From an uncultured Treponema sp. (GTDB lineage Bacteria; Spirochaetota; Spirochaetia; Treponematales; Treponemataceae), in contig CAMVDX010000005.1 of assembly GCA_947166355.1 (NCBI GenBank), forward strand, positions 62,001-126,000: a DNA stretch of 64,000 bases, written 5' to 3'. The notes under the pieces are model-generated. The model made no database searches, was not told the origin of the DNA, and worked only from the letters and a program-made list of their open reading frames with translations. Made by a program: the position numbers and the translations under genes. Below, piece by piece: positions 8,060-16,768 of this stretch (its first letter is position 1; the number at the start of each line of letters is the position of its first letter).

Positions 8060-9487
8060 GTGAATAAGCATGATTTTCCAAAAATCCATTTTTATGATCA
8101 GGATTTTGTAGACATTTATAATAAGACATGGTCTTGGGTTTCATCATTGTGGGTAAACCCAAAAACCGGAGAGCAGGATTCAGAAGGCTTATTTATTTAT
8201 CCGGAAAAAGACAAGTTGATTATTAATCAGTTTGAATCAATTTTTTCTTCTTTCTTCCTTGTATATTCTAACAGAAATTTTGATGCATGTAAGAATATTG
8301 ATTATTTTTATGCCCGCCAGGAAGCATCAGGTGCTATACGCTGGAAGTATGATATAAAAACAAATCAGCCAGTTCTTGATAAGGATAATAAAGAAGGCGT
8401 AGGTCTGCCGCTTTTTGCTTTTGCAGAATTTAATCTTTTCCATAAATCAGCTAATAAAAAACGCATTAAAGATGTAATGCCGGCTCTTCAGAAATATATG
8501 GCCTGGCTGGATGAAAAATTCAAAAAGCCTAACGGATTATATTCTGTTCCGGTTTCAGCTTCTTCAATGACAAACAGCCCTCGCGAAAAGGTTTATTACC
8601 CTGTAGATTTTAATGCCTGCATGGCAATCAATGCATCTTATATGTCGGCTCTTGGTGATATTCTTAATGATAAAGATATCAGCTTCCAGTACCGCAAGAT
8701 GTATTTCTCACTTAAGACAAAAATTAATTCTCTTATGTGGGATAATAATTCGGGTTTCTATTATGATCTTGATAAGGATGAAAAGCAGACAAAGGTAAAG
8801 ACAATTGCTTCTTACTGGACTATGCTTGCAGAAATTCCAAATGCTGATAAAGCTGATCTTCTTGTTGCTCATCTTAATAATCCGAAAACCTTTGGAACAG
8901 AGCATCCTTTCCCAACTCTGAGTGTGGATAACCCTAACTTCAGCGAAGATGGAAACGGCTACTGCGGTTCTGTAATGCCAGCCTTTAACTTTATGGTAAT
9001 TAAAGGTCTTGAAAAATATGCTCAGTACGAATTTGCCCGCGAATGTGCAATCCGCCACCTTTATTACGTTCTCGAAGGTCTTATGCCTAACGAAAACAAA
9101 GAACCGGGAGATTTGTTTGAAGCTTATCTTCCGAATAAAGAAGGCCGTGCAAAAATCAATAAAAAGGACTGGGCTCGTTCACGCTATCTTCTTACAGCAG
9201 GCCTTTCTACAATCGCACTTATGATTGAAAATGTTATCGGACTTTCCATCAGCCTTCCTCGTAAGACTGTAGACTGGATTATTCCGAACCTTGAAATAAT
9301 GGGTATAGAAAATCTTTCGCTCAAGCGCAACTTAATCACAATTCTGTCGAACAAAAGTTCACGCGGCTGGGAAATCCAGATGGAAAGCGAAAAGCTCTAT
9401 TACTTTACAATCAATATTCTTGACCAGAAGAAAAAGACATTGCCGATTCCAAGCGGTAAATGTTCAATGCTGATAGATAAGCTGTAA
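8060..9487 (+). CDS. Six-hairpin (alpha/alpha)6 glycosidase, trehalase/GH63-like
   Basis: 475 residues, no signal peptide, hence cytoplasmic. The sequence has the alternating aromatic-rich helices of (alpha/alpha)6 glycosidases. Marks that recall GH37 trehalases and GH63/mannosylglycerate-hydrolase-like enzymes are EASGAIRWKYD (~88), PVDFNACMAINASYM (~178), IASYWTMLAEIP (~246), PFPTLSVDNPNF...NGYCGSVMPAFNF (~280-310) and LFEAYLPN (~353). The exact substrate cannot be told from sequence; an alpha-linked oligosaccharide is the best guess. GTG start behind AGGAG with five-base spacing. The Ppx/GppA gene follows after 14 bp with its own strong ribosome-binding site, so the two are probably cotranscribed. 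Confidence 0.72.
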   Translation: MNKHDFPKIHFYDQDFVDIYNKTWSWVSSLWVNPKTGEQDSEGLFIYPEKDKLIINQFESIFSSFFLVYSNRNFDACKNIDYFYARQEASGAIRWKYDIKTNQPVLDKDNKEGVGLPLFAFAEFNLFHKSANKKRIKDVMPALQKYMAWLDEKFKKPNGLYSVPVSASSMTNSPREKVYYPVDFNACMAINASYMSALGDILNDKDISFQYRKMYFSLKTKINSLMWDNNSGFYYDLDKDEKQTKVKTIASYWTMLAEIPNADKADLLVAHLNNPKTFGTEHPFPTLSVDNPNFSEDGNGYCGSVMPAFNFMVIKGLEKYAQYEFARECAIRHLYYVLEGLMPNENKEPGDLFEAYLPNKEGRAKINKKDWARSRYLLTAGLSTIALMIENVIGLSISLPRKTVDWIIPNLEIMGIENLSLKRNLITILSNKSSRGWEIQMESEKLYYFTINILDQKKKTLPIPSGKCSMLIDKL

Positions 9488-9501
9488 AAAGGAGGCATAG
9501 A

Positions 9502-11031
9502 ATGGCAGCCCCGGAATCAGTTATTGAAATCGGTTCGACAGGGGTACGTCTTCTTGTCGCCGATTTCTCAATTGATGGAAAACAAAATATTCTCGACCGT
9601 TCCGATAAGCCTCTTCCAATCGGAAAAGATGTTTTTACCAGCGGCAGTTTAAGTCAGGAAACTCAAAATCAACTGATTCAGATTCTAATCCGTTACCGCG
9701 AGCAGCTTGCGGGCTGGGGAATTACGCCTTCTGAATGTACCTGCTTTGCTCTTTCTGCCTTCCGTGATGCAAAGAACTGCGACCCGATTATGGACCGTAT
9801 TCTTGTACAGGCTGGCTTTCATGTCCGCATTATCGATGGCATTGAAGAAAATAAGCTGATGTATCTGGCTGTTTCGGATTGTATTAAAAATCAGACGAAG
9901 GCTTTTAAAAACGAAGATACTGTAATTCTTGTGGTTGGCGGCGCTACTACCGAAATTATGATGATGTCTGACGGTAAGATGGCGGGTGTGCACAGTCTAA
10001 GGCTTGGTACAGTTCGAATTGACCAGCAGATGAAAAATCAGACGAGCTCTTACAGCGACATTCAGCGTTATGTTCAGGAATCGATAAATAATACTAAGGG
10101 CTCTCTCGAAAGTGAATTAAACCTGAGCGAAGTAAAGCAGTTTATAGCGGTTGGCCCGGATATTACGCTTGCGGCCTTAAATGTTGGACGTCCTATTTCT
10201 ACCTTCCTCTGGGAAATTTCTAAAGAAGATTTTGCGGAATTTGCCCGCGAGATTCAGGGCTACAGTGTTGATGAATGTGTTGCCCGCTTTAAGATTCCGT
10301 ATAGCGAGGCAGAAACGCTCCAGGTTAGTCTTTTGATTTACAACCTGTTCCTTCATCTTACTAAGGCAGAAAAGCTTCTGGCACCGGAAACTAATATAAG
10401 GCACGGTCTTTTGCTGAGTCAGCATTCGAGCGAAAACGAGGAGCTTCAGAAAGAATTCAATATGCAGATTACGGCTTCGGCACGTAACCTGCTTCGTAAG
10501 TATCACGGCGATGAAAAGCATGCTGAATGTGTGCGCATGATTGCTGTAAAGATTTACGATACGCTGCGGGCAGAGCTCGGCTTTAATGAGCATATTCGTA
10601 CTTTGCTGGAGACGGCGGCGATTTTGCATGATATCGGCGGGTTTATTCGTTATGACAACCATAATCTGCACAGCTCGTATATTATTAAGAACTCGGAGAT
10701 TTTTGGTCTTTCGCGCAAGGATAATACGATTGTTTCGGAGATTGCAAAATATCACAAGGGTAATTCTGTTCCGCAGGATGAAGACAGCTTTCTTATGCTG
10801 CCGCGTTCTGACAGAATGACTATTCTGAAGCTGACTGCGATTCTGCGAATTGCAGATGCTATGGACCGCGGTCACATTCAGAAGTTCAGTGATTTTTCTA
10901 TTAAGATTCAGGAAAACTCAATTGTGATTCATACAAAGACTACGAACAACACGGTACTCGAAAAAATTGCCCTGAACGAAAAGTCGGGCATGTTTGAATC
11001 TGTGTTTGGATATAAGGTGATTTTGCTTTAG
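9502..11031 (+). CDS. Ppx/GppA family phosphatase (exopolyphosphatase / pppGpp phosphatase) with HD domain
   Basis: 509 residues. The N-terminal ASKHA-fold phosphatase half starts IEIGSTGVRLLVADF and contains the second phosphate loop VVGGATTEIMMM near 152. The C-terminal half is an HD-type domain with HDIGGFIRYDNHN (~376) and KYHKG (~417). The family removes terminal phosphates from polyphosphate or converts pppGpp to ppGpp. Polyphosphate kinase follows downstream, which favours a polyphosphate role. ATG start with AGGAGG six bases upstream. It lies in one block with the preceding glycosidase. Confidence 0.88.
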   Translation: MAAPESVIEIGSTGVRLLVADFSIDGKQNILDRSDKPLPIGKDVFTSGSLSQETQNQLIQILIRYREQLAGWGITPSECTCFALSAFRDAKNCDPIMDRILVQAGFHVRIIDGIEENKLMYLAVSDCIKNQTKAFKNEDTVILVVGGATTEIMMMSDGKMAGVHSLRLGTVRIDQQMKNQTSSYSDIQRYVQESINNTKGSLESELNLSEVKQFIAVGPDITLAALNVGRPISTFLWEISKEDFAEFAREIQGYSVDECVARFKIPYSEAETLQVSLLIYNLFLHLTKAEKLLAPETNIRHGLLLSQHSSENEELQKEFNMQITASARNLLRKYHGDEKHAECVRMIAVKIYDTLRAELGFNEHIRTLLETAAILHDIGGFIRYDNHNLHSSYIIKNSEIFGLSRKDNTIVSEIAKYHKGNSVPQDEDSFLMLPRSDRMTILKLTAILRIADAMDRGHIQKFSDFSIKIQENSIVIHTKTTNNTVLEKIALNEKSGMFESVFGYKVILL

Positions 11032-11077
11032 AAAAATCGTCATCCCGAGTAAGCAGTGCGAATGGCGAACAAAAGAA

Positions 11078-11227
11078 CGTCATTGCGAGGAGCCAACAGG
11101 GCGACGTGGCAATCTACAATGGATTGCTTCGCACTTCGTGCTCGCAATGACGAAGCAGATTGCTTTGCACTCTGTGCTCGCAATGACGAAGCAGGTGGTT
11201 TTGCACTCTGTGCTCGCAATGATGAGG
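11078..11227. repeat. Dispersed CGTCATTGCGAGG repeat with a 3x36-bp tandem tail
   Basis: The head (from 11078) is the CGTCATTGCGAGGAGC...CGACGTGGCAATC repeat, also present near 26588, 29199 and 30255. From 11123 a 36-bp unit ending in CTCGCAATGACGAAGCAG is repeated at 11123, 11159 and 11195 with a few changes. It fills the space between ppx/gppA and ppk. A short frame through it merely translates the repeat. Confidence 0.85.
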
Positions 11228-11243
11228 TTATCAGGAGGCCTTT

Positions 11244-13382
11244 ATGCAGGAACGATATTTTAACCGAGAACTCAGCTGGCTCGAATTTAATGCCCGCGTT
11301 TTATTTCAGGGACTTAATAAAAATCTGCCCCTGCTGGAGCGTCTTCAGTTTCTCTCAATTGTTACTTCAAACTTTGATGAATTCTTTCAGGTTCGCGTAG
11401 CTTCTGTAAAACGTCTTCTTCAAGAAAATCCGGGGCAGGCAGATGTTTCCGGCCTTACACCACAGATGGTTCTTACATCAGTTTCTGCGCGGGCACATCA
11501 GATTATCCGAAGTCAGCAGGAATGTCTTATGTCAGATATTCTGCCATCTCTTGCAGAAAAAGGCCTGGTTTATGTTACCCCTATGCAGTACACACAGCAG
11601 CAGTCAGAATATTTGCAGGGCGTTTTTAATTCTGAAATTTTTCCACTGCTTACTCCGCTCCGCACAGATGCGGAAGCTTTTCCACATATCAAAAATCTTA
11701 CAACCTATGCAGCCTTTCTGTTAAAGCCGATTGCAGGAATTAAGGTTTCTTCACAAGATTTTAAGGGCAGCGATGACTTACCGCGCATTGCCTTTGTTGA
11801 GATTCCTGGGGGCTCCGGAGGTCTTAAAAATATTTACTGGCTTCCGAATACCCGGCTTTCTGCAAAAGGAAAACAGTTTGCACTTTTACAGGATATTGTT
11901 ACTGAATTTGGAACAAAGCTTTTTCCTGGTTTTGAAGTTGAAGAGACTATGCTCTTTAAGGTTGCCCGCGATGCAGACTTTGCTGTAGATGAAGATGCCG
12001 GAAAGAATTTTATTCATGCCATGGAAGATGTTCTGATTCAACGTAAATCATCTTTCCCAGTTCAGATGACCTGCAAGGCTTCGAGCCAGACAATTTTGAA
12101 ATTTATTATGGAGCATCTTGAGCTTAAGGAAGAGGATGTTTATCGCATAGATCAGATTATTAATCCTGCAGATTTGATGGAGCTTCGTGATACAGATGAG
12201 GGCAGCTCTTTGAGCTTTGAACACTGGGAGCATTTTTATCCTGCTGACCTTCCGGAGGACGAGCCTTACTGGGATACGCTTAAGCTTCGGGATAAAATTC
12301 TTCATGTGCCTTACGAAAGCTATGATCCTGTTGTTAAATTTTTAAATGATGCTGCAGATGATGATGAAGTTCTTGCAATTAAAATGACGCTTTATCGTAC
12401 CGGTCGTGACTCTCCGATTATTGATGCTCTTGAACGTGCGGCTCAGCGCGGCAAACAGGTTGTGGTTCTGGTGGAGCTTAAGGCTCGCTTTGATGAGGAG
12501 CGAAATATTGCCTGGGCAAATGAGCTTGAGCAGGCCGGCGTTACAGTAATTTACGGGCTTGTAAATCTGAAGGTTCATGCAAAAATTCTGATGGTGATTC
12601 GCCGCGAGAGTGATACAATCCGCCGATATGTGCATCTGGCAACCGGAAACTACAATACTAAGACAGCAAAGCTCTATTCTGATATTTCTTTGTTTACTGC
12701 GAATCCGCAGATTGCAAATGATGCAACTCTTTTCTTTAATCTCGTAACGGGCTATTCAATCCTGCAGAATATGAACTGTCTTTCGATGGCACCGGTTACA
12801 ATCAAGTCTCGTCTCATTGCAATGATAAACCGCGAAATTGAACGAAGCTCTCCGGAAAATCCGGGACTCATAATTGCTAAGATGAACAGCCTTACTCATG
12901 AGGAAGTTATTTCTGCTTTGTATAAAGCGAGTCAGGCAGGTGTTAAGGTTCTTTTGAATATCCGTGGAATCTGTATGCTGGTTCCGGGAGTTGAAGGCTT
13001 GAGCGAAAATATCCGCGTAGTCTCAATTGTTGACCGCTATCTTGAGCATTCGCGAATTTTCTATTTTCAGAACGGTGGAACTCCAGAGCTCTATTGTTCT
13101 TCTGCCGACTGGATGAGCCGCAACCTTGACCGCCGTATTGAGCTTATGTTCCCGATTCTGGATAAGACTGCCTTTGAAGATGTAAAGTCAATTCTTGATA
13201 CTTACTTTGCTGATAATTCTTCTGCAATGCAGCTTCAGTCAAATGGAAGCTGGCAGCCGGTTGAACGCGGTAAAAAAGAAGATGCAGTTCGTGCACAGGA
13301 AGTTCTCTACAAAAAATATAAGGCACTTGAAGAAAAAAAACCAAAGGAAACAGAAACCCGTTTTGAGGTAAGACGAAAGTAG
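11244..13382 (+). CDS. ppk: Polyphosphate kinase Ppk1
   Basis: 712 residues, the usual length for Ppk1, which polymerises the ATP gamma-phosphate into polyphosphate. The N-terminal signature is RELSWLEFNARVLFQ. The two phospholipase-D-like catalytic domains carry the phosphorylated histidine in NLKVHAKILMV (~440) and the second histidine in LEHSRIFYF (~600). TGNYNTKTAKLYSD and ALYKASQAGVKV are also conserved. ATG start with AGGAGG five bases upstream. The repeat cluster separates it from ppx/gppA, so the pair may or may not share a transcript. Confidence 0.96.
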   Translation: MQERYFNRELSWLEFNARVLFQGLNKNLPLLERLQFLSIVTSNFDEFFQVRVASVKRLLQENPGQADVSGLTPQMVLTSVSARAHQIIRSQQECLMSDILPSLAEKGLVYVTPMQYTQQQSEYLQGVFNSEIFPLLTPLRTDAEAFPHIKNLTTYAAFLLKPIAGIKVSSQDFKGSDDLPRIAFVEIPGGSGGLKNIYWLPNTRLSAKGKQFALLQDIVTEFGTKLFPGFEVEETMLFKVARDADFAVDEDAGKNFIHAMEDVLIQRKSSFPVQMTCKASSQTILKFIMEHLELKEEDVYRIDQIINPADLMELRDTDEGSSLSFEHWEHFYPADLPEDEPYWDTLKLRDKILHVPYESYDPVVKFLNDAADDDEVLAIKMTLYRTGRDSPIIDALERAAQRGKQVVVLVELKARFDEERNIAWANELEQAGVTVIYGLVNLKVHAKILMVIRRESDTIRRYVHLATGNYNTKTAKLYSDISLFTANPQIANDATLFFNLVTGYSILQNMNCLSMAPVTIKSRLIAMINREIERSSPENPGLIIAKMNSLTHEEVISALYKASQAGVKVLLNIRGICMLVPGVEGLSENIRVVSIVDRYLEHSRIFYFQNGGTPELYCSSADWMSRNLDRRIELMFPILDKTAFEDVKSILDTYFADNSSAMQLQSNGSWQPVERGKKEDAVRAQEVLYKKYKALEEKKPKETETRFEVRRK

Positions 13383-13398
13383 ATTTTGTTCAGATGTC

Positions 13399-14502
13399 TT
13401 ACGAGGTCAGGCTGGCAGATTTTAAGCTTACTTCGCCGGAGTTTAGCGTGCGCATTGTGCCGTCCTGCAGGGTAACTGTAAGGGCTGCGTTGTCATCTAT
13501 TGAAGTGGCGGTTGCTTTGTAGCTTGATTTGTCATCGCCGATTAAAGGGAAGACTGTGATTTCGCGACCCAGCAAAATTGAAGCATTGCGGTATTCCATC
13601 ATGATTGCGGAATGTGCAGCGGGGGCAGAAGTATCTTCTTCAAAAATCTTTAATACCTGACCGATTATTTCTGCAGCGAGTTCGCAGCGATTCAGGCGTG
13701 GGAGTGAGGCCAGAGAGTCTGACTTTTTTTCAAAAGCTTCTTCTATAGAGCCTACGACTTTTTCAAGCTCTGTTCCGGCAAGCTCCGGATTTTTTCTGAG
13801 GTTTATTCCGATTCCAATGATTGCAGATTCAATCTGTCCGCTTTCAAAATTTGTTATGCCCTCTGTTCCGATTCCGCAGACTTTTTTTCCGCCAAGAAAA
13901 ATATCATTTATCCATTTGATTTTTGGGTTGATGTTAGAAGTACCGTAAAGCTTTTTTAATGCGCGGCAAACTGCAACAGCGGTGCATGCTGTGAGACGTG
14001 CAGGCTCTGTAATTCCGCCCTCGGGAGCATAAATGATTGAAAAATAAATTCCAGCCTTTTCTGGTGAAACAAAGGTACGCCCAATGCGGCCGCGACCAGC
14101 TGTCTGACTTTCGGCAATAAAAATTGCTCGATGAAATTTTTTTCCGGCTTCGGTGAGCGCGCCGTCTGGAGAGCGCAGATTTCCGCATTCTGCAAGCAGT
14201 CGTTTTGCATAAGTATTTGTCGAATCAATCTTCTTAAAACATTCGATATGACATTCTGCAAAATCAGGAAAAAGAGAAGAAAAAGTTTTTGTAAAAATCT
14301 CCGGACTAAAGACATCATCTTCTTCAAGAATATATCCGCCGTTTGTTGTACCTTCGATTTTGTGACCTTCTGTGCGCAGTGCATTTACTGCCTTCCAGAT
14401 TGCGGCACGGCTTACTCCACATTCGCTCGCAAGAGTCTCTCCCGAAACAGCCTGCTCATTAGAATCAACCAGCAGCTGCAAAACTTTTTCTTTCGTTGTC
14501 AT
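13399..14502 (-). CDS. birA: Bifunctional biotin--protein ligase / biotin operon repressor BirA
   Basis: 367 residues. The N-terminal winged helix (VSGETLASECGVSRAAIWKAVNALRTEGHKI) is the DNA-binding repressor part. The ligase domain has the biotinyl-AMP loop QTAGRGRIGRTFVSP (~135), IKWINDIFLGGKKVCGIGTE (~196) and a C-terminal SH3-like subdomain. It attaches biotin to acyl-carboxylase carriers and probably represses biotin genes, though none are in the window. It is about 40 residues longer than E. coli BirA, mainly in the spacer at 60-85 and before the SH3 part. Convergent with ppk, 16 bp apart. Confidence 0.92.
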   Translation of the reverse strand: MTTKEKVLQLLVDSNEQAVSGETLASECGVSRAAIWKAVNALRTEGHKIEGTTNGGYILEEDDVFSPEIFTKTFSSLFPDFAECHIECFKKIDSTNTYAKRLLAECGNLRSPDGALTEAGKKFHRAIFIAESQTAGRGRIGRTFVSPEKAGIYFSIIYAPEGGITEPARLTACTAVAVCRALKKLYGTSNINPKIKWINDIFLGGKKVCGIGTEGITNFESGQIESAIIGIGINLRKNPELAGTELEKVVGSIEEAFEKKSDSLASLPRLNRCELAAEIIGQVLKIFEEDTSAPAAHSAIMMEYRNASILLGREITVFPLIGDDKSSYKATATSIDDNAALTVTLQDGTMRTLNSGEVSLKSASLTS

Positions 14503-14584
14503 AAGTAAGTGATACTATAAATTTTAAGAAAATTCTATGAGTGCGAAGCCGCGACCGGGAGTCTCGGCGTAATCGCTGTTATTA

Positions 14585-14613
14585 TTGATAGTAACGACGA
14601 TTTTCTTTATACT
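14585..14613 (+). promoter_or_regulatory. Promoter of iorA, placed for a leaderless mRNA
   Basis: -35 TTGATA (14585-14590), 17-bp spacer, -10 TATACT (14608-14613), then only seven bases to the iorA ATG at 14621. There is no Shine-Dalgarno sequence, so transcription would start at or next to the start codon. Confidence 0.6.
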
Positions 14614-14620
14614 GTCTGTT

Positions 14621-16654
14621 ATGGCAAAACAAATGATTATGGGAAATCAGGCGATTGCGCTTGGTGCCCTTAAGGCTGGAGTGAATCTTGTTGCAGGCTA
14701 CCCTGGCACACCTTCCAGCGAAATTATTGAATTTATTTCCAAATATAAGAGCAAAACCGGAACCTATGTTGAATGGTCCGTAAACGAAAAAGCCGCTGCC
14801 GAGGTTGCGGCCGGCGCATCTTATGCCGGAAGCCGCACTCTGATTACAATGAAGCAGGTAGGCCTGAATGTTGCAAGCGACCCTGTAATGTGCCTTTCCT
14901 ATGTTGGCGTTAAGGGCGGCATGGTGATTGTAAGTGCCGACGACCCGGGCCCTATTTCCAGCCAGACTGAGCAGGACACCCGTAACTTTGCCCAGTATTC
15001 AAAGCTTCCTTGCTTTGATCCTTCTACTCCGCTTGAAGCCTACGAGATGATTCAGGAGGCCTTTGAGCTTTCCGAAAAATATAATACACCTGTTCTCCTT
15101 CGCCCGACTACCCGTGTAGACCATGCCTATGAAAGTATGGAATTCCCAGAATTGACCGAGTGCCGCAAACGAGGAGAATTTGAAAAAGATTCCAAGCGCT
15201 GGGTAATTTTCCCGCGCGCTTCATATAATAATCACAAGCGTATTTTTGAGCGTAACGAGAAGATTCTGCCGAAGGAGTTTTCTGAAAGTAAGTGGAATGG
15301 AGTCGTTAATTCTTTTGAAGGGGGAAGTCTCCCCCTCGCTCCAGCCGCTAGCGCGTCTTCCACTACCCCCTCTGCGGGGACACCCCGCAACGCCCCGGCC
15401 TTCGCCGCCGGCGGAATATCTTACTGCTACCTCATGGAAGCTCTTTCCATTCTCGGAATCAAAGATATCCCGGTTCTCAAGATTGGAACACCATATCCAT
15501 TCCCAAAACCTTTAGCAGAAGAATTCCTTAAGTCGCACGAGCAAATCGTCGTTTTTGAAGAATTAGACCCTGTTATCGAGGAAAACTTGATAAAAATCGC
15601 AGGTCTCGCTCGAGTAAACTGCCAGATTCGCGGAAAACTCGACGGCACCGTTACTGAGGCCGGCGAACTCAGCGTTGAGATAATTAAGAAGATAATTACT
15701 ACGGTGGTTGAGTGCTCGCGAAGCGAAGTGTATGCATCGTGCGCGCAAGCGCACAAGAAAATAACTTCCTTGAATGCAAACGACACGAAGTGTCGTATCG
15801 AAACCACCGCTAATGGCGAAAATGTGGTTTCGATACGTCCTTCGGACTACTCAACCACCGGTGCACCCGACCTGCCCGTTCGCCCGCCGGTTCTCTGTGC
15901 AGGCTGTCCTCACCGCGGAGCTTTCTACGCTGTAAAGCAGGCAATGAAGGGAAAGAAAACCGTTTACTGCGGAGACATCGGCTGTTACACATTAGGCAAC
16001 GCAATGCCGCTTGATATGACAGATACCTGTCTTTGTATGGGCGCCGACATCACAATGGCTCAGGGCTTTTACCACAACGAGCCGGACCGCTACTGCTTCA
16101 GCTTTATTGGTGACTCAACCTTCTTTGCAAGCGGAATTACAGGAGTTGTAAATGCCGTTTACAATCAGGCAAAGCAGACAATCTGTATTCTCGATAATTC
16201 AACCACTGCAATGACAGGCCACCAGCCACACCCGGGAACGGGCGTAACAATGATGGGCGAAATTGTCGAAAAAATCAGTATAGAAAAAATTCTGAATGCA
16301 ATCGGTGTAAAGCCGGTAATTACTGTGAATCCATTCGATCAGAAGTCCGCTGTTGAAGCCGTTCAGAAAGCAAGCGAAACTCCGGGGGTAAGTGCAATCA
16401 TTTTCAAAGCACCATGTATCGCAATTGCACAAAAAGTCGGCTGGGAAAAACCTCACGCACTGACCGTAGACTCAACAAAATGTATCGGCTGCCGCAAGTG
16501 CATCAACGAGCTGGGCTGCCCGGCACTGAGCCTTGCGGTGGTTGAGCCTGTCGAAACTACCGCAAAAGGTAAGAAAATAGTTGAGATAGATAAATCACTG
16601 TGTACGGGATGTAGCTTGTGTTCGCAAGTATGTCCTGTAAAGGCTATTAATTAA
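14621..16654 (+). CDS. iorA: Indolepyruvate ferredoxin oxidoreductase, alpha subunit
   Basis: IorA with IorB oxidatively decarboxylates aryl pyruvates (from Trp, Phe, Tyr) to aryl-acetyl-CoA with ferredoxin reduction. The 677-residue protein has the N-terminal pyrimidine-binding domain (GNQAIALGALKAGVNLVAGYPGTPSSEI), the TPP domain (GDIGCYTLG...GDSTFFASG...DNSTTAMTGHQPHPG) and two C-terminal 4Fe-4S motifs (CIGCRKCINELGC and CTGCSLCSQVCP). It is clearly longer than typical IorA. The excess is three low-similarity inserts encoded by dispersed repeats: about residues 228-265 (15305-15418), 360-413 (15702-15860) and a nine-residue one (16536-16562) between the iron-sulfur motifs. All keep the frame. 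The ATG is placed by the promoter seven bases upstream. Confidence 0.94.
   Translation: MAKQMIMGNQAIALGALKAGVNLVAGYPGTPSSEIIEFISKYKSKTGTYVEWSVNEKAAAEVAAGASYAGSRTLITMKQVGLNVASDPVMCLSYVGVKGGMVIVSADDPGPISSQTEQDTRNFAQYSKLPCFDPSTPLEAYEMIQEAFELSEKYNTPVLLRPTTRVDHAYESMEFPELTECRKRGEFEKDSKRWVIFPRASYNNHKRIFERNEKILPKEFSESKWNGVVNSFEGGSLPLAPAASASSTTPSAGTPRNAPAFAAGGISYCYLMEALSILGIKDIPVLKIGTPYPFPKPLAEEFLKSHEQIVVFEELDPVIEENLIKIAGLARVNCQIRGKLDGTVTEAGELSVEIIKKIITTVVECSRSEVYASCAQAHKKITSLNANDTKCRIETTANGENVVSIRPSDYSTTGAPDLPVRPPVLCAGCPHRGAFYAVKQAMKGKKTVYCGDIGCYTLGNAMPLDMTDTCLCMGADITMAQGFYHNEPDRYCFSFIGDSTFFASGITGVVNAVYNQAKQTICILDNSTTAMTGHQPHPGTGVTMMGEIVEKISIEKILNAIGVKPVITVNPFDQKSAVEAVQKASETPGVSAIIFKAPCIAIAQKVGWEKPHALTVDSTKCIGCRKCINELGCPALSLAVVEPVETTAKGKKIVEIDKSLCTGCSLCSQVCPVKAIN
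15316..15410. repeat. GC-rich repeat inserted in iorA coding sequence
   Basis: It carries GGAAGTCTCCCCCTCGC within a perfect GGGGGA/TCCCCC palindrome, the same stretch found at 31414-31433 and, inverted, at 32194-32208. GC-rich tracts with TGCGGGGACACCCCGCA follow. It is read in frame as a Ser/Ala/Pro-rich linker in IorA. Confidence 0.75.
15702..15860. repeat. 159-bp repeat cassette inserted in iorA, bounded by 11-bp inverted repeats
   Basis: CGGTGGTTGAG (15702-15712) and its exact complement CTCAACCACCG (15850-15860) bound a 159-bp segment (53 codons) with nested palindromes (GTATCGAAACCACC and GGTTTCGATAC, GCGCAAGCGC). The flanking protein sequence reads straight across the insert in comparison with usual IorA. 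Confidence 0.8.
16536..16562. repeat. GGTTGAGCCTGTCGAAAC repeat inside iorA
   Basis: A near-palindromic 27-bp copy of the repeat that also occurs in the paaK leader (18964-18990) and in the GH127 gene (37529-37553). Here it encodes VVEPVETT between the two iron-sulfur motifs. Confidence 0.8.
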
Positions 16655-16667
16655 TTGTAGCATAGAA

Positions 16668-16747
16668 TCACACGGATTCGATTTTGCTAACGCAAAATCA
16701 TTAAATTATAAAATATGGAATTACGTAGTAATTCCGAATCCGTGTGA
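16668..16747. repeat. 80-bp three-way-junction palindrome between iorA and iorB
   Basis: A 13-bp outer stem, TCACACGGATTCG (16668-16680) with CGAATCCGTGTGA (16735-16747), encloses two perfect 8-bp hairpins: GATTTTGC/GCAAAATC (16680-16699) and GGAATTAC/GTAATTCC (16717-16735). The whole unit folds as a cloverleaf without a T-run. It lies within the iorAB spacer and may moderate or protect the bicistronic message. Confidence 0.85.
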
Positions 16748-16768
16748 CACTAATGGAGAAAATTATAT

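Noticed and set aside
10177..10875. 232-codon open frame opposite the Ppx/GppA gene
   Set aside because: Antisense shadow; the plus-strand protein has full family motifs.
11056..11400. Open frame with repeated ALCARNDE peptides
   Set aside because: It is the translation of the 36-bp tandem repeat and overlaps ppk.
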